Below, in pieces: positions 7,270 through 16,223 of a DNA stretch of 23,714 nucleotides. The stretch's first letter is position 1; each line of letters opens with the position of its first letter. Position numbers and translations under genes: made by a program. The stretch lies in assembly GCA_045592785.1 (NCBI GenBank), contig JAZNVL010000014.1:1-23714 (forward strand), in the 5' to 3' direction. This stretch comes from RGIG8244 sp045592785 (GTDB lineage Bacteria > Verrucomicrobiota > Lentisphaeria > Victivallales > UBA1829). Below the pieces are notes generated by a model. It made no database searches. It was not told where the DNA came from and saw only the letters and a list, made by a program, of their open reading frames with translations.

Positions 7270-8874
7270 ATGGCTGAAAATCTTGTCTTCGAATATCAGG
7301 TCGCCATGCGCGACGGAATCAAACTTTACACCACCGTGCAAATGCCGGCAAAAGAAGGAAAATTCCCCGTCGTTGTCCGGCGGAATCCTTACATTCCCGG
7401 CGCGCCGGATATGGACTTTCTGAAAAACGAAGATACCCACGGATACGTCATCGTGGATCAGCAGTGCCGGGGTACCGGATTGAGCGAAGGTATCTGCGTG
7501 CCCTACATCAACGAACGCAATGACGGGCTGGATCTTCTGGACTGGATCCGGAAACAATCTTTTTACAATGGGGAACTTTATTTATACGGAGGGAGTTACA
7601 CCGCATCCGTGCATTTCAGTTATCTCAATACGAACCAGCCCGATATCAAGGCGGCGTTTCTCACTGTTCAGGATACCGAACGATACAACATCATTTACCG
7701 GAACGGCGTGCTGAAAGTGGGACTTCACGGCAACTGGGCGCTGGGTATGTATAAGCGGAATCAGAAGATCCGGAAGGATTACACCGCAGAAACGCTGCAC
7801 ACCATGCCGCTTTCCGGCGTGACAGAACATATCTTCGGAGAACGGGATGAACAGTTTGAGGAGGAACTGCTCCACCCGGATCCCGCGGATCCCTTCTGGC
7901 AGACCCCGGCAGGCGGTTCCGATTACCATGACGCATGCAATCAATGCAATATCCCCATTATGCTCGTGACGGCGTTCTATGATATTTACACCGAAGGCAT
8001 TTTCGATATGTGGCGCAGTCTCACCCCGGAACGGAAAAAGCAATGCGCATTCCTGGTGACACCGTTCAGCCACGGCTGGAATCCGCCGCCCTTGAAGGAA
8101 CCTTCGGAACTCCCCGATTTCCCCGGCGCAAGAATACCGGAAGCATGTCCGCAAAATCCTGCGCTGGAATACATGTGGTTCGATCACGTCCGTCTGGGTA
8201 CGCCCCTGCTGTTCATCGAAAAAGGAAAGACGACCTATTACACGCTCTTTGAAAACAAATGGCATACCACGGAAACACTGGTCAATGCCCCCGTGAAAAA
8301 GGTGTTCTATCTGAACGATGACCGTACACTGCAAACACAGGAGCCCAAAGTCGGCGAAATCACATACACATACAATCCGTATAACCCTGCCCCGTTCAAG
8401 GGCGGCGTGTGCAACAATTTCGGAGGGATGCAGTTCCAGGATCCGCCCAATCACCGTTATGACCTCCTTTCATTCCTCTCCGAACCGTTTATGGAACGCA
8501 GGATCTGCAACGGAAAAATGGAAGTGAAACTGGCTTGCAGATCCACGGCGCCCGATACTTGTTTCTACGTCAGATTGAGTTTGGTCAGGAATGGCAAAGC
8601 CATCGCACTGCGGGACGACATCACCACGTTGTGTCACAGGGGAAAAGAATATATCCCCGGGACGGAACGGGAACTCGTTTTCGTCTTCGGGGATCATTCG
8701 TTTGAAATCCAACCGCAGGATCAGCTGCGACTGGATGTTTCCTCTTCCTGTGTCCCGCATTTCCAGGTGCATACCAACCGGAAGGGTTTGCAGGCACTTC
8801 AGGACAAGGCGGATATCTGCCGGAACACCTGTATCACCGGGCGTTCCACGCTCACCATATTCTGTGAGGAATGA
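7270..8874 (+). CDS. CocE/NonD-family hydrolase (X-Pro dipeptidyl-peptidase S15-like)
   Basis: A 534-aa alpha/beta-hydrolase of the CocE/NonD (peptidase S15) family, which cleaves esters, acylated compounds or X-Pro dipeptides. CRGTGLSEG (about 66-74) forms the oxyanion region. The nucleophile elbow is GGSYTAS with S109, and the acid and base are likely D238 (AFYDIY) and H268 (PFSHGWN). A C-terminal jelly-roll domain follows (about 330-530), as in the family. ATG 7270 is chosen because GGA lies 8 nt upstream and the promoter is at 7202-7229; an upstream extension in the same frame would include the promoter. No signal peptide is seen, so it is probably cytoplasmic. It is divergent from the PL8-like gene and convergent with the phosphoesterase gene, 14 bp away. 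The natural substrate cannot be told; a role in removing acyl groups from glycans is only a guess. Confidence 0.85.
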   Translation: MAENLVFEYQVAMRDGIKLYTTVQMPAKEGKFPVVVRRNPYIPGAPDMDFLKNEDTHGYVIVDQQCRGTGLSEGICVPYINERNDGLDLLDWIRKQSFYNGELYLYGGSYTASVHFSYLNTNQPDIKAAFLTVQDTERYNIIYRNGVLKVGLHGNWALGMYKRNQKIRKDYTAETLHTMPLSGVTEHIFGERDEQFEEELLHPDPADPFWQTPAGGSDYHDACNQCNIPIMLVTAFYDIYTEGIFDMWRSLTPERKKQCAFLVTPFSHGWNPPPLKEPSELPDFPGARIPEACPQNPALEYMWFDHVRLGTPLLFIEKGKTTYYTLFENKWHTTETLVNAPVKKVFYLNDDRTLQTQEPKVGEITYTYNPYNPAPFKGGVCNNFGGMQFQDPPNHRYDLLSFLSEPFMERRICNGKMEVKLACRSTAPDTCFYVRLSLVRNGKAIALRDDITTLCHRGKEYIPGTERELVFVFGDHSFEIQPQDQLRLDVSSSCVPHFQVHTNRKGLQALQDKADICRNTCITGRSTLTIFCEE

Positions 8875-8891
8875 CCGGGAAAACCGGATCA
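8872..8891. other. Small hairpin joining two convergent stop codons
   Basis: The stop codons of the CocE gene (TGA, 8872-8874) and the phosphoesterase gene (TCA, 8889-8891) form the two ends of a stem: TGA-CCGG, loop GAAAA, CCGG-a-TCA with one bulged A. There is no T-run on either side, so it is at best a weak bidirectional transcription block. Confidence 0.3.
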
Positions 8892-10097
8892 GTCAAGCGT
8901 AAAGGTGAAGCAGTTGCGCTGATCGGTTTTCCACGCCATTTTCTTTGTGGAGGGAGACCCGAAGAAGAAGGGAGAGAAGGTCGTCGCCTTGATCGTTTTT
9001 CCATCGGGCATGAATTCCAGCAGACGCAGCCAGCCGTCGCCGCCGTTCCCGCTGAATCCGCCACCGATTGCCTGGGTATTGAACACCATCTGGGCAACGT
9101 TCTTCCCGGCACTGTTCTTCGTCATGGAGAACCCGACGGACTTTTCCCAGTTGTCGATGTCGCAGACGTGTCCGCTGAAAACGATACGGATATTCTTGCA
9201 GGGATAGATCAGTTTCTGATAGATCCCTTCCCCGGCATTTCCACCATTACGGTTTACGGCATAATTTTCTTTCTTCAGACGTTCGCCGTTCCCCAGAATA
9301 TAGGAATGGGTCAGAAGGATACCGATATGATCGGCAAAACGGGGCATGTTTGCCACGTTTCCCGCCCATTTCAGATCACTGTCACGCGGGGCAAACTGCA
9401 GAGAGATGATCAGAAATTTTCTGCCGTCGGGTGCGGTGAATTCATACGCCGCATTTTCCAGCGTCTTCACCCCGAAGGAATTGTAGTAACTGCTCACCAG
9501 CTGACGACGGGTCAGCGGATTGCGGTCCGTCGGGAAATACTTGCCGAAAAAGCTGTTGCGGTTTTCCGCACTGTTGTACCCGTAATCGTGATTCCCCGTG
9601 CAAAGGATGTAGGGGACTTCTCCATCCAAACGTTCGGCCAGACGGGAGAACGCTTTCCATTGTTCATCCGCCACCAGGTCACGCAAACCGCCGCCGTCCG
9701 CGAAACGGACGCCTTTTTTCTGATTCACTTCCGCAGTATCGTTGGAATACACCAGGTCACCGGTAAAGAGGACCTGCTGAATATTCATTTCCGCCCGGCG
9801 GCGGACGATCCAGGCAAACATCATATCCAGGATCCCTTGATTTTCGATCTGCTTGACATAAGTCTGGGTATCGGGAACGATCACCATGGTCCAGGATTTT
9901 TCATCCGTAAGTGCGGGATGTGCACCGGGCTTGATCTGGGGTCCGGGCTGCGTACATTCCGTAAACGGCACAACCGCGGGATATTCCACCGTTTTTTCGG
10001 CTTCTTTTGCAGCCGGTGCAGCCTTGGCTTGTGCGTTCAGAGAGACAAACGGGGCGATCAAACCGAACATGACCGCGAACATCAACTTTTTCGACAT
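8889..10097 (-). CDS. Secreted calcineurin-like metallophosphoesterase
   Basis: A 402-aa exported phosphoesterase of the calcineurin-like superfamily, which hydrolyses phosphomonoesters, diesters or nucleotides with a two-metal centre. Metal-ligand motifs are in order: VPDTQTY (D76), FTGDLVYSND (about 112-120), CTGNHDYG (about 167-173), LLTHSYILG and FSGHVCDIDNW. An N-terminal signal peptide is visible: a hydrophobic stretch at about 5-20 with a likely cleavage after AQA (about residue 24), followed by an Ala/Lys/Glu-rich spacer. The product is thus periplasmic or extracellular. The TTGACA-16-TATATT promoter at 10148-10175 lies upstream and the gene faces the CocE gene tail to tail. The exact substrate is unknown. 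Confidence 0.87.
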   Translation of the reverse strand: MSKKLMFAVMFGLIAPFVSLNAQAKAAPAAKEAEKTVEYPAVVPFTECTQPGPQIKPGAHPALTDEKSWTMVIVPDTQTYVKQIENQGILDMMFAWIVRRRAEMNIQQVLFTGDLVYSNDTAEVNQKKGVRFADGGGLRDLVADEQWKAFSRLAERLDGEVPYILCTGNHDYGYNSAENRNSFFGKYFPTDRNPLTRRQLVSSYYNSFGVKTLENAAYEFTAPDGRKFLIISLQFAPRDSDLKWAGNVANMPRFADHIGILLTHSYILGNGERLKKENYAVNRNGGNAGEGIYQKLIYPCKNIRIVFSGHVCDIDNWEKSVGFSMTKNSAGKNVAQMVFNTQAIGGGFSGNGGDGWLRLLEFMPDGKTIKATTFSPFFFGSPSTKKMAWKTDQRNCFTFTLD

Positions 10098-10136
10098 GGC
10101 ACAGCTCCTGTATTTTTAACTTGCGGATTGACACAA

Positions 10137-10175
10137 CATACTGTAATAATATAGTATGCAGACAAATAATGTCAA
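10137..10175 (-). promoter_or_regulatory. Phosphoesterase gene promoter with inverted repeat
   Basis: On the minus strand TTGACA (10170-10175) and TATATT (10148-10153) are 16 bp apart. A 6-bp inverted repeat (CATACT 10137-10142, AGTATG 10153-10158) brackets the -10 box, like the layout at the nhaC promoter but with a different sequence. Operator function is a guess. Confidence 0.55.
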
Positions 10176-10204
10176 GAAAAAAAAGGGATTTTTCGGAAAA
10201 AGAT

Positions 10205-10233
10205 TTGCTTTTTCACGATGGATGCGGTATATT
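10205..10233 (+). promoter_or_regulatory. Promoter of the 698-aa protein gene
   Basis: TTGCTT (10205-10210) and TATATT (10228-10233) with a 17-bp spacer, about 30 bp before the ATG at 10264. A GAAAGGA ribosome site follows just before the start codon. Confidence 0.55.
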
Positions 10234-10263
10234 CCACCGAAGTTCTTATGAAAGGATACTATT

Positions 10264-12360
10264 ATGCTGTCTGAACAATCATTCGTTTCGTTGATGAAGC
10301 CCTTTTTCCGCTTTGTAAAAACACAGGTCCGGGAATCGGAAAACGGGTTGGCTTATTACGGGACCGGAGAAGCATCCAGCTGGGCGGTCCAGAGCAATTT
10401 CAATATTGCAGGCGCATTGGCGGTCCTGGCATCCGCACAAGATGTGACAGATGCGGAGAAAGAAGAATATATCACCCTGGCATTGAAGCTGTTCCGGTAT
10501 AATCTTGCAACCCATAAAACAGGAGACATGGCGTGTTCCTGCGGATCAAAATGGGGCGGGACCTGGATCACAGTATTGGGCTTGGAACGAATGGTTTGCG
10601 GTCAATTGGAACTGGAACCGTATTTTACCGCAGAAGACCGGGAGTCTTTCCGGAAATTACGCATTTATGAGGCCGACTGGATCCTGGAACATTATGAAAC
10701 CGTTGCGGCGATCGAAGCGGAAACCGGGAAAAACAAGCCGGAATCCAATTACTGGAACGGGAGTTTCCTCTTCCGTACCGCAATGGATTATCCCGACACA
10801 ACGAACCGGGAAGCGTATCTGGAAAAGTCCCGGGCCCTGCTGCTCAATGCCATCAGTCATCCCGATGATGCCGCATCAACGGAACTGTTTCATGGAAAAG
10901 AATTACGGCACTGGCATGTGGGCGCAAACTTTACGCCGCAATATTCGCTGGATCATCACGGCTATATGAACGTGGGGTACAGCGTTGTCACGCTTTCGCA
11001 AGCTGCTTATCTGTATTTCTACTGCAAGACAAGAAAATGGGAGATGCCCCCGGAGGCGTTGCATCATGTCCGGGACCTGTGGAATGTGGTCAAAAACTTC
11101 ATCTTCCCCGATGGCAGACTGCTCCGGATCGGCGGCGATACAAGAGCAAGATATTGTTACTGTCAGATGTACCTGCTCCCTGTCCTGCTGATGGTGCAGG
11201 AACTTTATCATGATCCGGATGCCCCCCGCTTGGCGCAGGGTATGCTGGAACTGCTCCGGAACGAACAGCAGAACAATCCGGACGGCTCCTTCTTCGGTAC
11301 ACGGTTACAGGAAATGAAACGGCAAAGCCGGTTCTATTATGTCCGGCTGGAATCCGATCCCTTTGCGATTCTGGCTGCCGGTGTCTTTTTCAAACAAACC
11401 TGTCATACCCCCGGAGATGCGCCCCCCCACGCTGTCGAATGGCATGACGATTATCACGATGCCGCGCTGGTGCGCACCGCAGAAACGGTCCGCTCCGTTG
11501 TCCGGAAGGGCGGAAACGGGATGACGTTGCTGAACCTCCCGGTTTCCGACAGCGATCTTGCGGAATGGGAGGGGAACGGGTTCGCCCATCTCACTTGTCA
11601 TAAGATCCTCGCCAATGCAGGCAGCAAAGGTTTCCTGCGCACATTTCCCGGCGGATTTCTTCATTGCGGCAAAGCAGAATGGATCGAATACGAGCCATGG
11701 GGAGAAGGCGAAGCCTCCCGGGTCGTTGCAGAAAGCCGTTATGCCTGCGCCGCCCTGCCCGATGGAAAGACCATGATCGTTCTGGAAAAACTGACAGCTC
11801 GGAAAGAACAGGCTCTTTCCACATTCCGTTCCGCGGTGTGGCAAATCCCCAATGATCTTTTCAACGGATATACGCGCACATTCACGGGGAATCAGGGCTT
11901 TTCCCGCACGCTCCGCGGCAGAAAGGAATACGGTATCATCGATACCGGCTCAAAGTGGATCAATGTGGATGATAAAGTCACGGTCGTTCTGGGCTATGGA
12001 GCGGAAACGCTGAAACTGTATGCCCCGGCAAAAGCACAGGGGGCAATCAAAATACATCCGCAAATGACATCATTATACCTCAACGAGATATGTGCAGAAG
12101 TATATGATCCGGCAGAAAGTTATCTCCCCGGAACGATCATGGCGGATACCGGGTTCGCTGTCGTTTCCGGGATCACCGCATCTGCCGGGATGCCCTGCAG
12201 GATGGAACGGCTTGTGACACCGGAAAACGTCCGGGCGGTCACGGTCACCGACCAGACGGGAAAGGTCTGGCAATTTGCGGCGAATCTGGGAACGGAAGAC
12301 ATTCTCTGGAACGATCAGTTGCTTCCGGCTGGGGCAGCGTTTCTGCACCCGTTGTCATAA
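10264..12360 (+). CDS. Putative (alpha/alpha)-toroid glycan-active protein (heparinase II/III-like architecture)
   Basis: A 698-aa protein not recognised with certainty. The first 400 residues are helical with aromatic-rich repeats, as in (alpha/alpha)-toroid lyases and hydrolases: SNYWNGSFLFR (about 161-171), NFTPQYSLDHHGYMN (about 222-236, with H231, H232 and Y234 as possible catalytic residues) and GGDTRARYCYCQ (about 290-301). The last 300 residues look beta-rich. This order resembles heparinase II/III-type and related polysaccharide lyases, but the sequence is too far from those remembered to name a family. There is no signal peptide, so cytoplasmic action is likely. The start is supported by AAAGGA 8 nt upstream and a promoter. 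The gene ends 9 bp from the convergent glycyl radical enzyme gene. A hydrolase of unsaturated oligosaccharides is the main alternative. Confidence 0.55.
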   Translation: MLSEQSFVSLMKPFFRFVKTQVRESENGLAYYGTGEASSWAVQSNFNIAGALAVLASAQDVTDAEKEEYITLALKLFRYNLATHKTGDMACSCGSKWGGTWITVLGLERMVCGQLELEPYFTAEDRESFRKLRIYEADWILEHYETVAAIEAETGKNKPESNYWNGSFLFRTAMDYPDTTNREAYLEKSRALLLNAISHPDDAASTELFHGKELRHWHVGANFTPQYSLDHHGYMNVGYSVVTLSQAAYLYFYCKTRKWEMPPEALHHVRDLWNVVKNFIFPDGRLLRIGGDTRARYCYCQMYLLPVLLMVQELYHDPDAPRLAQGMLELLRNEQQNNPDGSFFGTRLQEMKRQSRFYYVRLESDPFAILAAGVFFKQTCHTPGDAPPHAVEWHDDYHDAALVRTAETVRSVVRKGGNGMTLLNLPVSDSDLAEWEGNGFAHLTCHKILANAGSKGFLRTFPGGFLHCGKAEWIEYEPWGEGEASRVVAESRYACAALPDGKTMIVLEKLTARKEQALSTFRSAVWQIPNDLFNGYTRTFTGNQGFSRTLRGRKEYGIIDTGSKWINVDDKVTVVLGYGAETLKLYAPAKAQGAIKIHPQMTSLYLNEICAEVYDPAESYLPGTIMADTGFAVVSGITASAGMPCRMERLVTPENVRAVTVTDQTGKVWQFAANLGTEDILWNDQLLPAGAAFLHPLS

Positions 12361-12369
12361 ATGTAACGT

Positions 12370-14628
12370 TCAATAATGCCGGCGGGAGATCACAATATCC
12401 TGCCATGCGGGTTCCAACGCGACAAAACGGGCGGAGAAACCGCAGACTTTGACAATGAGATTATGATGTTTTTCCGGGTGGATCTTTGCATCTTCCAGTT
12501 CCGCTCGATCGAACGCATTGGGCTGAAGCAGCTGCACTTTGTTATTGATAAATGTCCGGAAGAACGCAAAGATCGCATCCGGCGTGCATGTCGTTTTGTC
12601 AAACGTCATATTGATATTACTGGAAGCAAAGTCGGTGTAATCCAGACAGCTCAATGCGTTCAACGTGGTCGTGATGTCTTCCTTATTGCGGAAATCGGAG
12701 GGGTTCAACGCCTGTGCCAGCTGGTCTCCCGTATGACGTCCATCCGGCAGTGCACGCATGGATTTTCCCCAGTAACGGTATTCCCGGTAGATCCAGAGAC
12801 AATAGAAATATTCACCGCCGCGTTCATTGCGCAAATGAGATGACCGTTCCCGGATCTGTGTCAGGATATATGTCCCCAACGCACGGGATTCTTCTTTGTT
12901 GTCGCCCCAGTACGGCGCTTTCATCGCGATCTGACGGAGTTCTTCCGCCCCTTCCCAGTTGTTCCGGACCACATTCAGAAATTCGGGGACCGTACACAAT
13001 TTTTTACGGAAGCAGACATGATCGATGGCAAGCAGGGAGTCCACCACATTGGCCAGGAACGCCAGAATGATCAGACGGGAACTGAAACGTGCGCCGCCTT
13101 CTGTCTCATCTTTCCGGTTCTGAATACAGCCTTCCAGACAAGCCGAATAAGCCGGATGGGGACACACTTTGGCAAACAGTTTGCCGTATTCCGTGTAATC
13201 TGCCATGATCTGGTGCATAAAGCCGATGATATTGGTGGTCACCAGTTCCCGCAATTCCCCGAAAGAGGTACAGCCATCAATGGGATCGAAATGGAATCCC
13301 ACCTGTTCCTCCAGACCTTCATCCTGATAGATCATGGCTTCCAGTACCCGCGCCAGACTGTAATAGTTGGCATCGTCCATATTCTCAATGCTGTCTGCAT
13401 CGGAGTTCCAGCATCCGGAACAGATATAACGGCGTGCTTCCGAAAGCGTTTTCCCCTGTTTGACCAGTCCGGGGATCAGAGCTTCATCATTGAACAGCGT
13501 ATGCACACAGCGGCCATTCCAGGTATCCTGTGCCAGTTCCCGGATATATGCGTCCGGTGAATTGCGCCCGACACGGCAATGAAGTTTCGGGAAGATCAGA
13601 TCGTTTTCCCGGTGCGCCCGGATGATAAAACGGGTCAGATCGTTGAAAACAGGATCCCCGTTTTCATCACAGCCGCCGATGGTGAGCGGGATCTCCAGTT
13701 CATGGTCGCAATAATGGATCACAGTTTTTTCGCCATCGTAATGGGAATCGCAGATCACAAGAAAACGCGAAATAAGATCGTATGCCTCCTCCGGCGTGAT
13801 ACGGCCGGCGGCAAGATCCGCCTGATAAAGATCATGCAGCATGGCATCCGGTCTGCCCAGGGAAAAGATATAAAGGCCATCGGTTATGGACATGATCTCA
13901 CGCACAAAGAGCAGCGTGTTCAGTCCTTCATAGAACGTCCGGGGCGGTTCCCACGGACACCGTTCTGCCGCCGCCGACGCCATTTCCATGAATGTTTTCT
14001 GTTCCGGAGTCAGCGCGGGATCCTGCATCATCTTCCGGGCTTCCGCCGCAAATTTCAACTGAATGGCGTGAATACAATCCAGTCCGGCGACTGCCGTTTC
14101 CAGAAATTCCCGTTCCGACGGATCCGTGGTCTTTCCCAGTTCCGCAAAGGCTTCTTCCCGTACGCCTTTGAACCCGGTTTTCAAGATACGGGTCAGCGGC
14201 GGGATATGATGGACCTTGTCCACATACGGTCCGCAGCAGAGAATGAAATTCCCCCGTCTTCTTGCGGCAAAGTAATCCAGATTTTTCTGCGGGACATTAT
14301 CTTCATAGAACTTGTTGAGCCATTGGTTCTGCAGGAAACATTTGCTTGCCGGGGAATACGCCCAGCCGCCGTTGATCCCGACGGAAAAGTAAAACGGAGA
14401 ATTCCGGAACATTTTCGGCAGGATCATTTCCGGCAGGAACCCGTAATATTCCCGACGCGTGGACAGCATATTGTGTTCCGGATGTTCGTTCAGCACGCGC
14501 TCATACCGTTCTTCGATGGCACGGAACGCCTGCTGTACTTCGGGATCTTTGCAAAGGCCTGCCTGTGCGGAATCCGGCGTGAAAGCCCGTACTTCATTCC
14601 GCAGTCCGATATACTTTTCCATCGTCAT
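12370..14628 (-). CDS. Glycyl radical enzyme of the pyruvate formate-lyase superfamily, unusual active-site loop
   Basis: A 752-aa glycyl radical enzyme. The C-terminal radical loop reads VKVCGFSARF, with G730 as the radical site, and the PFL-like C-terminal region (ALPDGRHTGDQL, about 626-637; TTTLNALSCLDYTD, about 653-666) is present. The candidate thiyl cysteine is C406 in YICSGCWNSD; dehydratase-type members usually have GCVEP there, so the catalytic Glu position holds Asn. Pyruvate formate-lyase has adjacent cysteines, while here C403 and C406 are split. The reaction is therefore not predictable. Such enzymes are oxygen-sensitive and need a radical-SAM activase, which is absent from the window. 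Start ATG 14628 has AGGAG 7 nt upstream; the frame runs on into the AraC gene but that part is a shadow. It is divergent from the AraC gene, its probable regulator. Confidence 0.88.
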   Translation of the reverse strand: MTMEKYIGLRNEVRAFTPDSAQAGLCKDPEVQQAFRAIEERYERVLNEHPEHNMLSTRREYYGFLPEMILPKMFRNSPFYFSVGINGGWAYSPASKCFLQNQWLNKFYEDNVPQKNLDYFAARRRGNFILCCGPYVDKVHHIPPLTRILKTGFKGVREEAFAELGKTTDPSEREFLETAVAGLDCIHAIQLKFAAEARKMMQDPALTPEQKTFMEMASAAAERCPWEPPRTFYEGLNTLLFVREIMSITDGLYIFSLGRPDAMLHDLYQADLAAGRITPEEAYDLISRFLVICDSHYDGEKTVIHYCDHELEIPLTIGGCDENGDPVFNDLTRFIIRAHRENDLIFPKLHCRVGRNSPDAYIRELAQDTWNGRCVHTLFNDEALIPGLVKQGKTLSEARRYICSGCWNSDADSIENMDDANYYSLARVLEAMIYQDEGLEEQVGFHFDPIDGCTSFGELRELVTTNIIGFMHQIMADYTEYGKLFAKVCPHPAYSACLEGCIQNRKDETEGGARFSSRLIILAFLANVVDSLLAIDHVCFRKKLCTVPEFLNVVRNNWEGAEELRQIAMKAPYWGDNKEESRALGTYILTQIRERSSHLRNERGGEYFYCLWIYREYRYWGKSMRALPDGRHTGDQLAQALNPSDFRNKEDITTTLNALSCLDYTDFASSNINMTFDKTTCTPDAIFAFFRTFINNKVQLLQPNAFDRAELEDAKIHPEKHHNLIVKVCGFSARFVALEPAWQDIVISRRHY

Positions 14629-14639
14629 TTTTTCTCTCC

Positions 14640-14702
14640 TGATTTGAAATTTCATGATTTGGTGATAATGTAATATCAGAAAATAAAATTGGAATGTGAT
14701 TT
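14640..14702. promoter_or_regulatory. Divergent glycyl radical enzyme/araC control region
   Basis: The 96 bp between the two start codons is strongly AT-rich. It holds a perfect 10-bp palindrome TGAAATTTCA (14645-14654) and three copies of TGATTT (14640-14645, 14655-14660, 14697-14702). The first two flank the palindrome. Repeated half-sites in a divergent promoter are typical of AraC-type control, so these are candidate binding sites. No convincing -35/-10 pair was assigned to either gene. Confidence 0.4.
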
Positions 14703-14724
14703 TAAGTAAAAGGCATGTCATTTT

Positions 14725-15540
14725 ATGATAAATCAAGGCAGTATAAAAGAATTCCTGAACTGTCCGCTGGATTTCCACCTGATCAACGCGTTTGAGGAAG
14801 TCGCAGACTACGGCAGACATTTCGTCCTGCCCTTCAATGTGCTTGCGTACCGTAAGAAGCCGGATGTCTGTTCCGGGCACAAAGAATGGGGATACATTCT
14901 CAACAAAGCCACCGGGGAACGGTACGATATGCAGCCGGACGAGATCCATTTCATACCGTACGGATTGCCCATTTTCATCCGGAACGTGCCCAATACGATC
15001 GGATACTCCCTGCATTTCACTCTGGAACAGTATCCGGGCGCCGATCTGTTCCGTGGAGAACGCCGGATCATACGGCTTTCCGGCGTGTCGGACCAAACGG
15101 ATTTTGAGGCTGTTTTCCGGGAAAAAGACCCGTTGCGCTCCTATTGTCTGGCGGAGTCTCTCGTCTTCCGGCTCTGTGCGGAGATCCTGCCAGCGGAACC
15201 GGGAAACACCCCCTGGCGGTTTGCCGCTCTGCTGCATGAAGTCCGGCAGGAGATCGATGCCCGTTGGAACGTGGAGCTGCTTGCCCGGAAAGCAGGGATG
15301 AGTACCGGAGCCTTCTCCCGGGAATTTTCCGCTCACATGGAGTGTACGGCAAAGGACTTTCTGCAAAATGAGTTATTGCAGAAAGCACTTCTTCTTTTAC
15401 GGAAACCCGGCGCCACGGTACAGAATACCGCGGAACGATTGCATTTCTCCTCCCCGTTTTACTTTTCCAAGTTTTTCAAACGGCGTTACGGGATCGCACC
15501 GCAGGAATACATCCACCGTTACAGTCTGCCGCCGGTATAA
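14725..15540 (+). CDS. AraC-family transcriptional regulator
   Basis: A 271-aa regulator. Residues about 20-120 look like the N-terminal cupin-type ligand-binding domain (GERYDMQPDEIHFIPYG, about 64-80). The C-terminal region holds two helix-turn-helix units: about 183-203 (NVELLARKAGMSTGAFSREF) and about 231-255 (TVQNTAERLHFSSPFYFSKF), followed by the usual Y-G-I-A-P-Q-E-Y ending. Members bind a small molecule, often a sugar, and activate nearby genes. It is transcribed away from the glycyl radical enzyme gene and most likely controls it, perhaps together with the GH5-SGNH pair. The ribosome site (AAAGG) is rather far from ATG 14725; no better start is seen. Confidence 0.9.
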   Translation: MINQGSIKEFLNCPLDFHLINAFEEVADYGRHFVLPFNVLAYRKKPDVCSGHKEWGYILNKATGERYDMQPDEIHFIPYGLPIFIRNVPNTIGYSLHFTLEQYPGADLFRGERRIIRLSGVSDQTDFEAVFREKDPLRSYCLAESLVFRLCAEILPAEPGNTPWRFAALLHEVRQEIDARWNVELLARKAGMSTGAFSREFSAHMECTAKDFLQNELLQKALLLLRKPGATVQNTAERLHFSSPFYFSKFFKRRYGIAPQEYIHRYSLPPV

Positions 15541-15591
15541 GTTCCCGCGGAAACATGTCACAGCACAACCCCCGCCCCTCCCCTGTCCGGG

Positions 15592-16209
15592 TCACCAGCC
15601 GAAAATACGTTTCTGGATGAAGTGGCAGACCGTGGCACAATAAATACTCATGCCGTCATTCGAAAGATGACAACCGTCATAGGTGATGTCCCGCATGGTC
15701 AAGCCCAGCGAAAGAACGATCTCCGCCATGTTGATGTAGGATGCACCTTCGGTTTCCGCCGCCTTTTTCGCACGCTGACGGTATAATTCCACCGTTTCAT
15801 CGCCATTCAGTCCGGTGGGGTACATCTTGATCGAACCGAATGAGAAATTATGATTGCCCAGGACCAATACTTCCGCTCCGATACTGCGGGAATTGCGGAT
15901 CATACTGCGGATGGCTTCTTCATAGGCATCCGGTGTCCCGATGGGGGCTCCGTTATTTGTCGATTCATGACGCAAATCATTAAAGCCGAACTGAATGATC
16001 ACGAGATCCGGCTGAACGGGACGGACTTTTTCTTCAAAAAAATGTTGTCCGATCACGGCGGCAAGACCGCACTGTGCAATATTGGTGAACTCCACCGGTC
16101 TCCCGGGATAACAGGAGACATCAAGAGAACGACGGCAGAGTTCCGGCCACGGTGTTTCATTTTGACGGGCGATGGAATCGCCCCAGACGAGAACTTTATA
16201 AGGTTCCAT
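15592..16209 (-). CDS. SGNH/GDSL-family hydrolase
   Basis: A 205-aa SGNH-fold esterase of the kind that removes acyl (often acetyl) groups from carbohydrates. The four blocks are visible: GDS with S12 (VLVWGDSIA), the block II Gly near AQCG (about 49), FGFND with N77, and YDGCHLS with D178 and H181. There is no signal peptide, so cytoplasmic action is likely. GGAG precedes the ATG at 16209. It starts 14 bp after the GH5 gene, so the two form an operon in which an esterase would uncap the sugar cut by the glycosidase. Family call is firm, substrate inferred. Confidence 0.88.
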   Translation of the reverse strand: MEPYKVLVWGDSIARQNETPWPELCRRSLDVSCYPGRPVEFTNIAQCGLAAVIGQHFFEEKVRPVQPDLVIIQFGFNDLRHESTNNGAPIGTPDAYEEAIRSMIRNSRSIGAEVLVLGNHNFSFGSIKMYPTGLNGDETVELYRQRAKKAAETEGASYINMAEIVLSLGLTMRDITYDGCHLSNDGMSIYCATVCHFIQKRIFGW

Positions 16210-16223
16210 ATTTTAATTCTCCT

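Noticed and set aside
8871..10154. A 427-codon plus-strand frame opposite the metallophosphoesterase
   Set aside because: No recognisable motif and composition of an antisense shadow; the minus-strand protein has a signal peptide and full metal-binding motifs.
14629..15366. N-terminal extension of the glycyl radical enzyme frame up to 15366
   Set aside because: The extension is antisense to the AraC gene, and a good AGGAG site sits before ATG 14628. The family length also fits the shorter protein.
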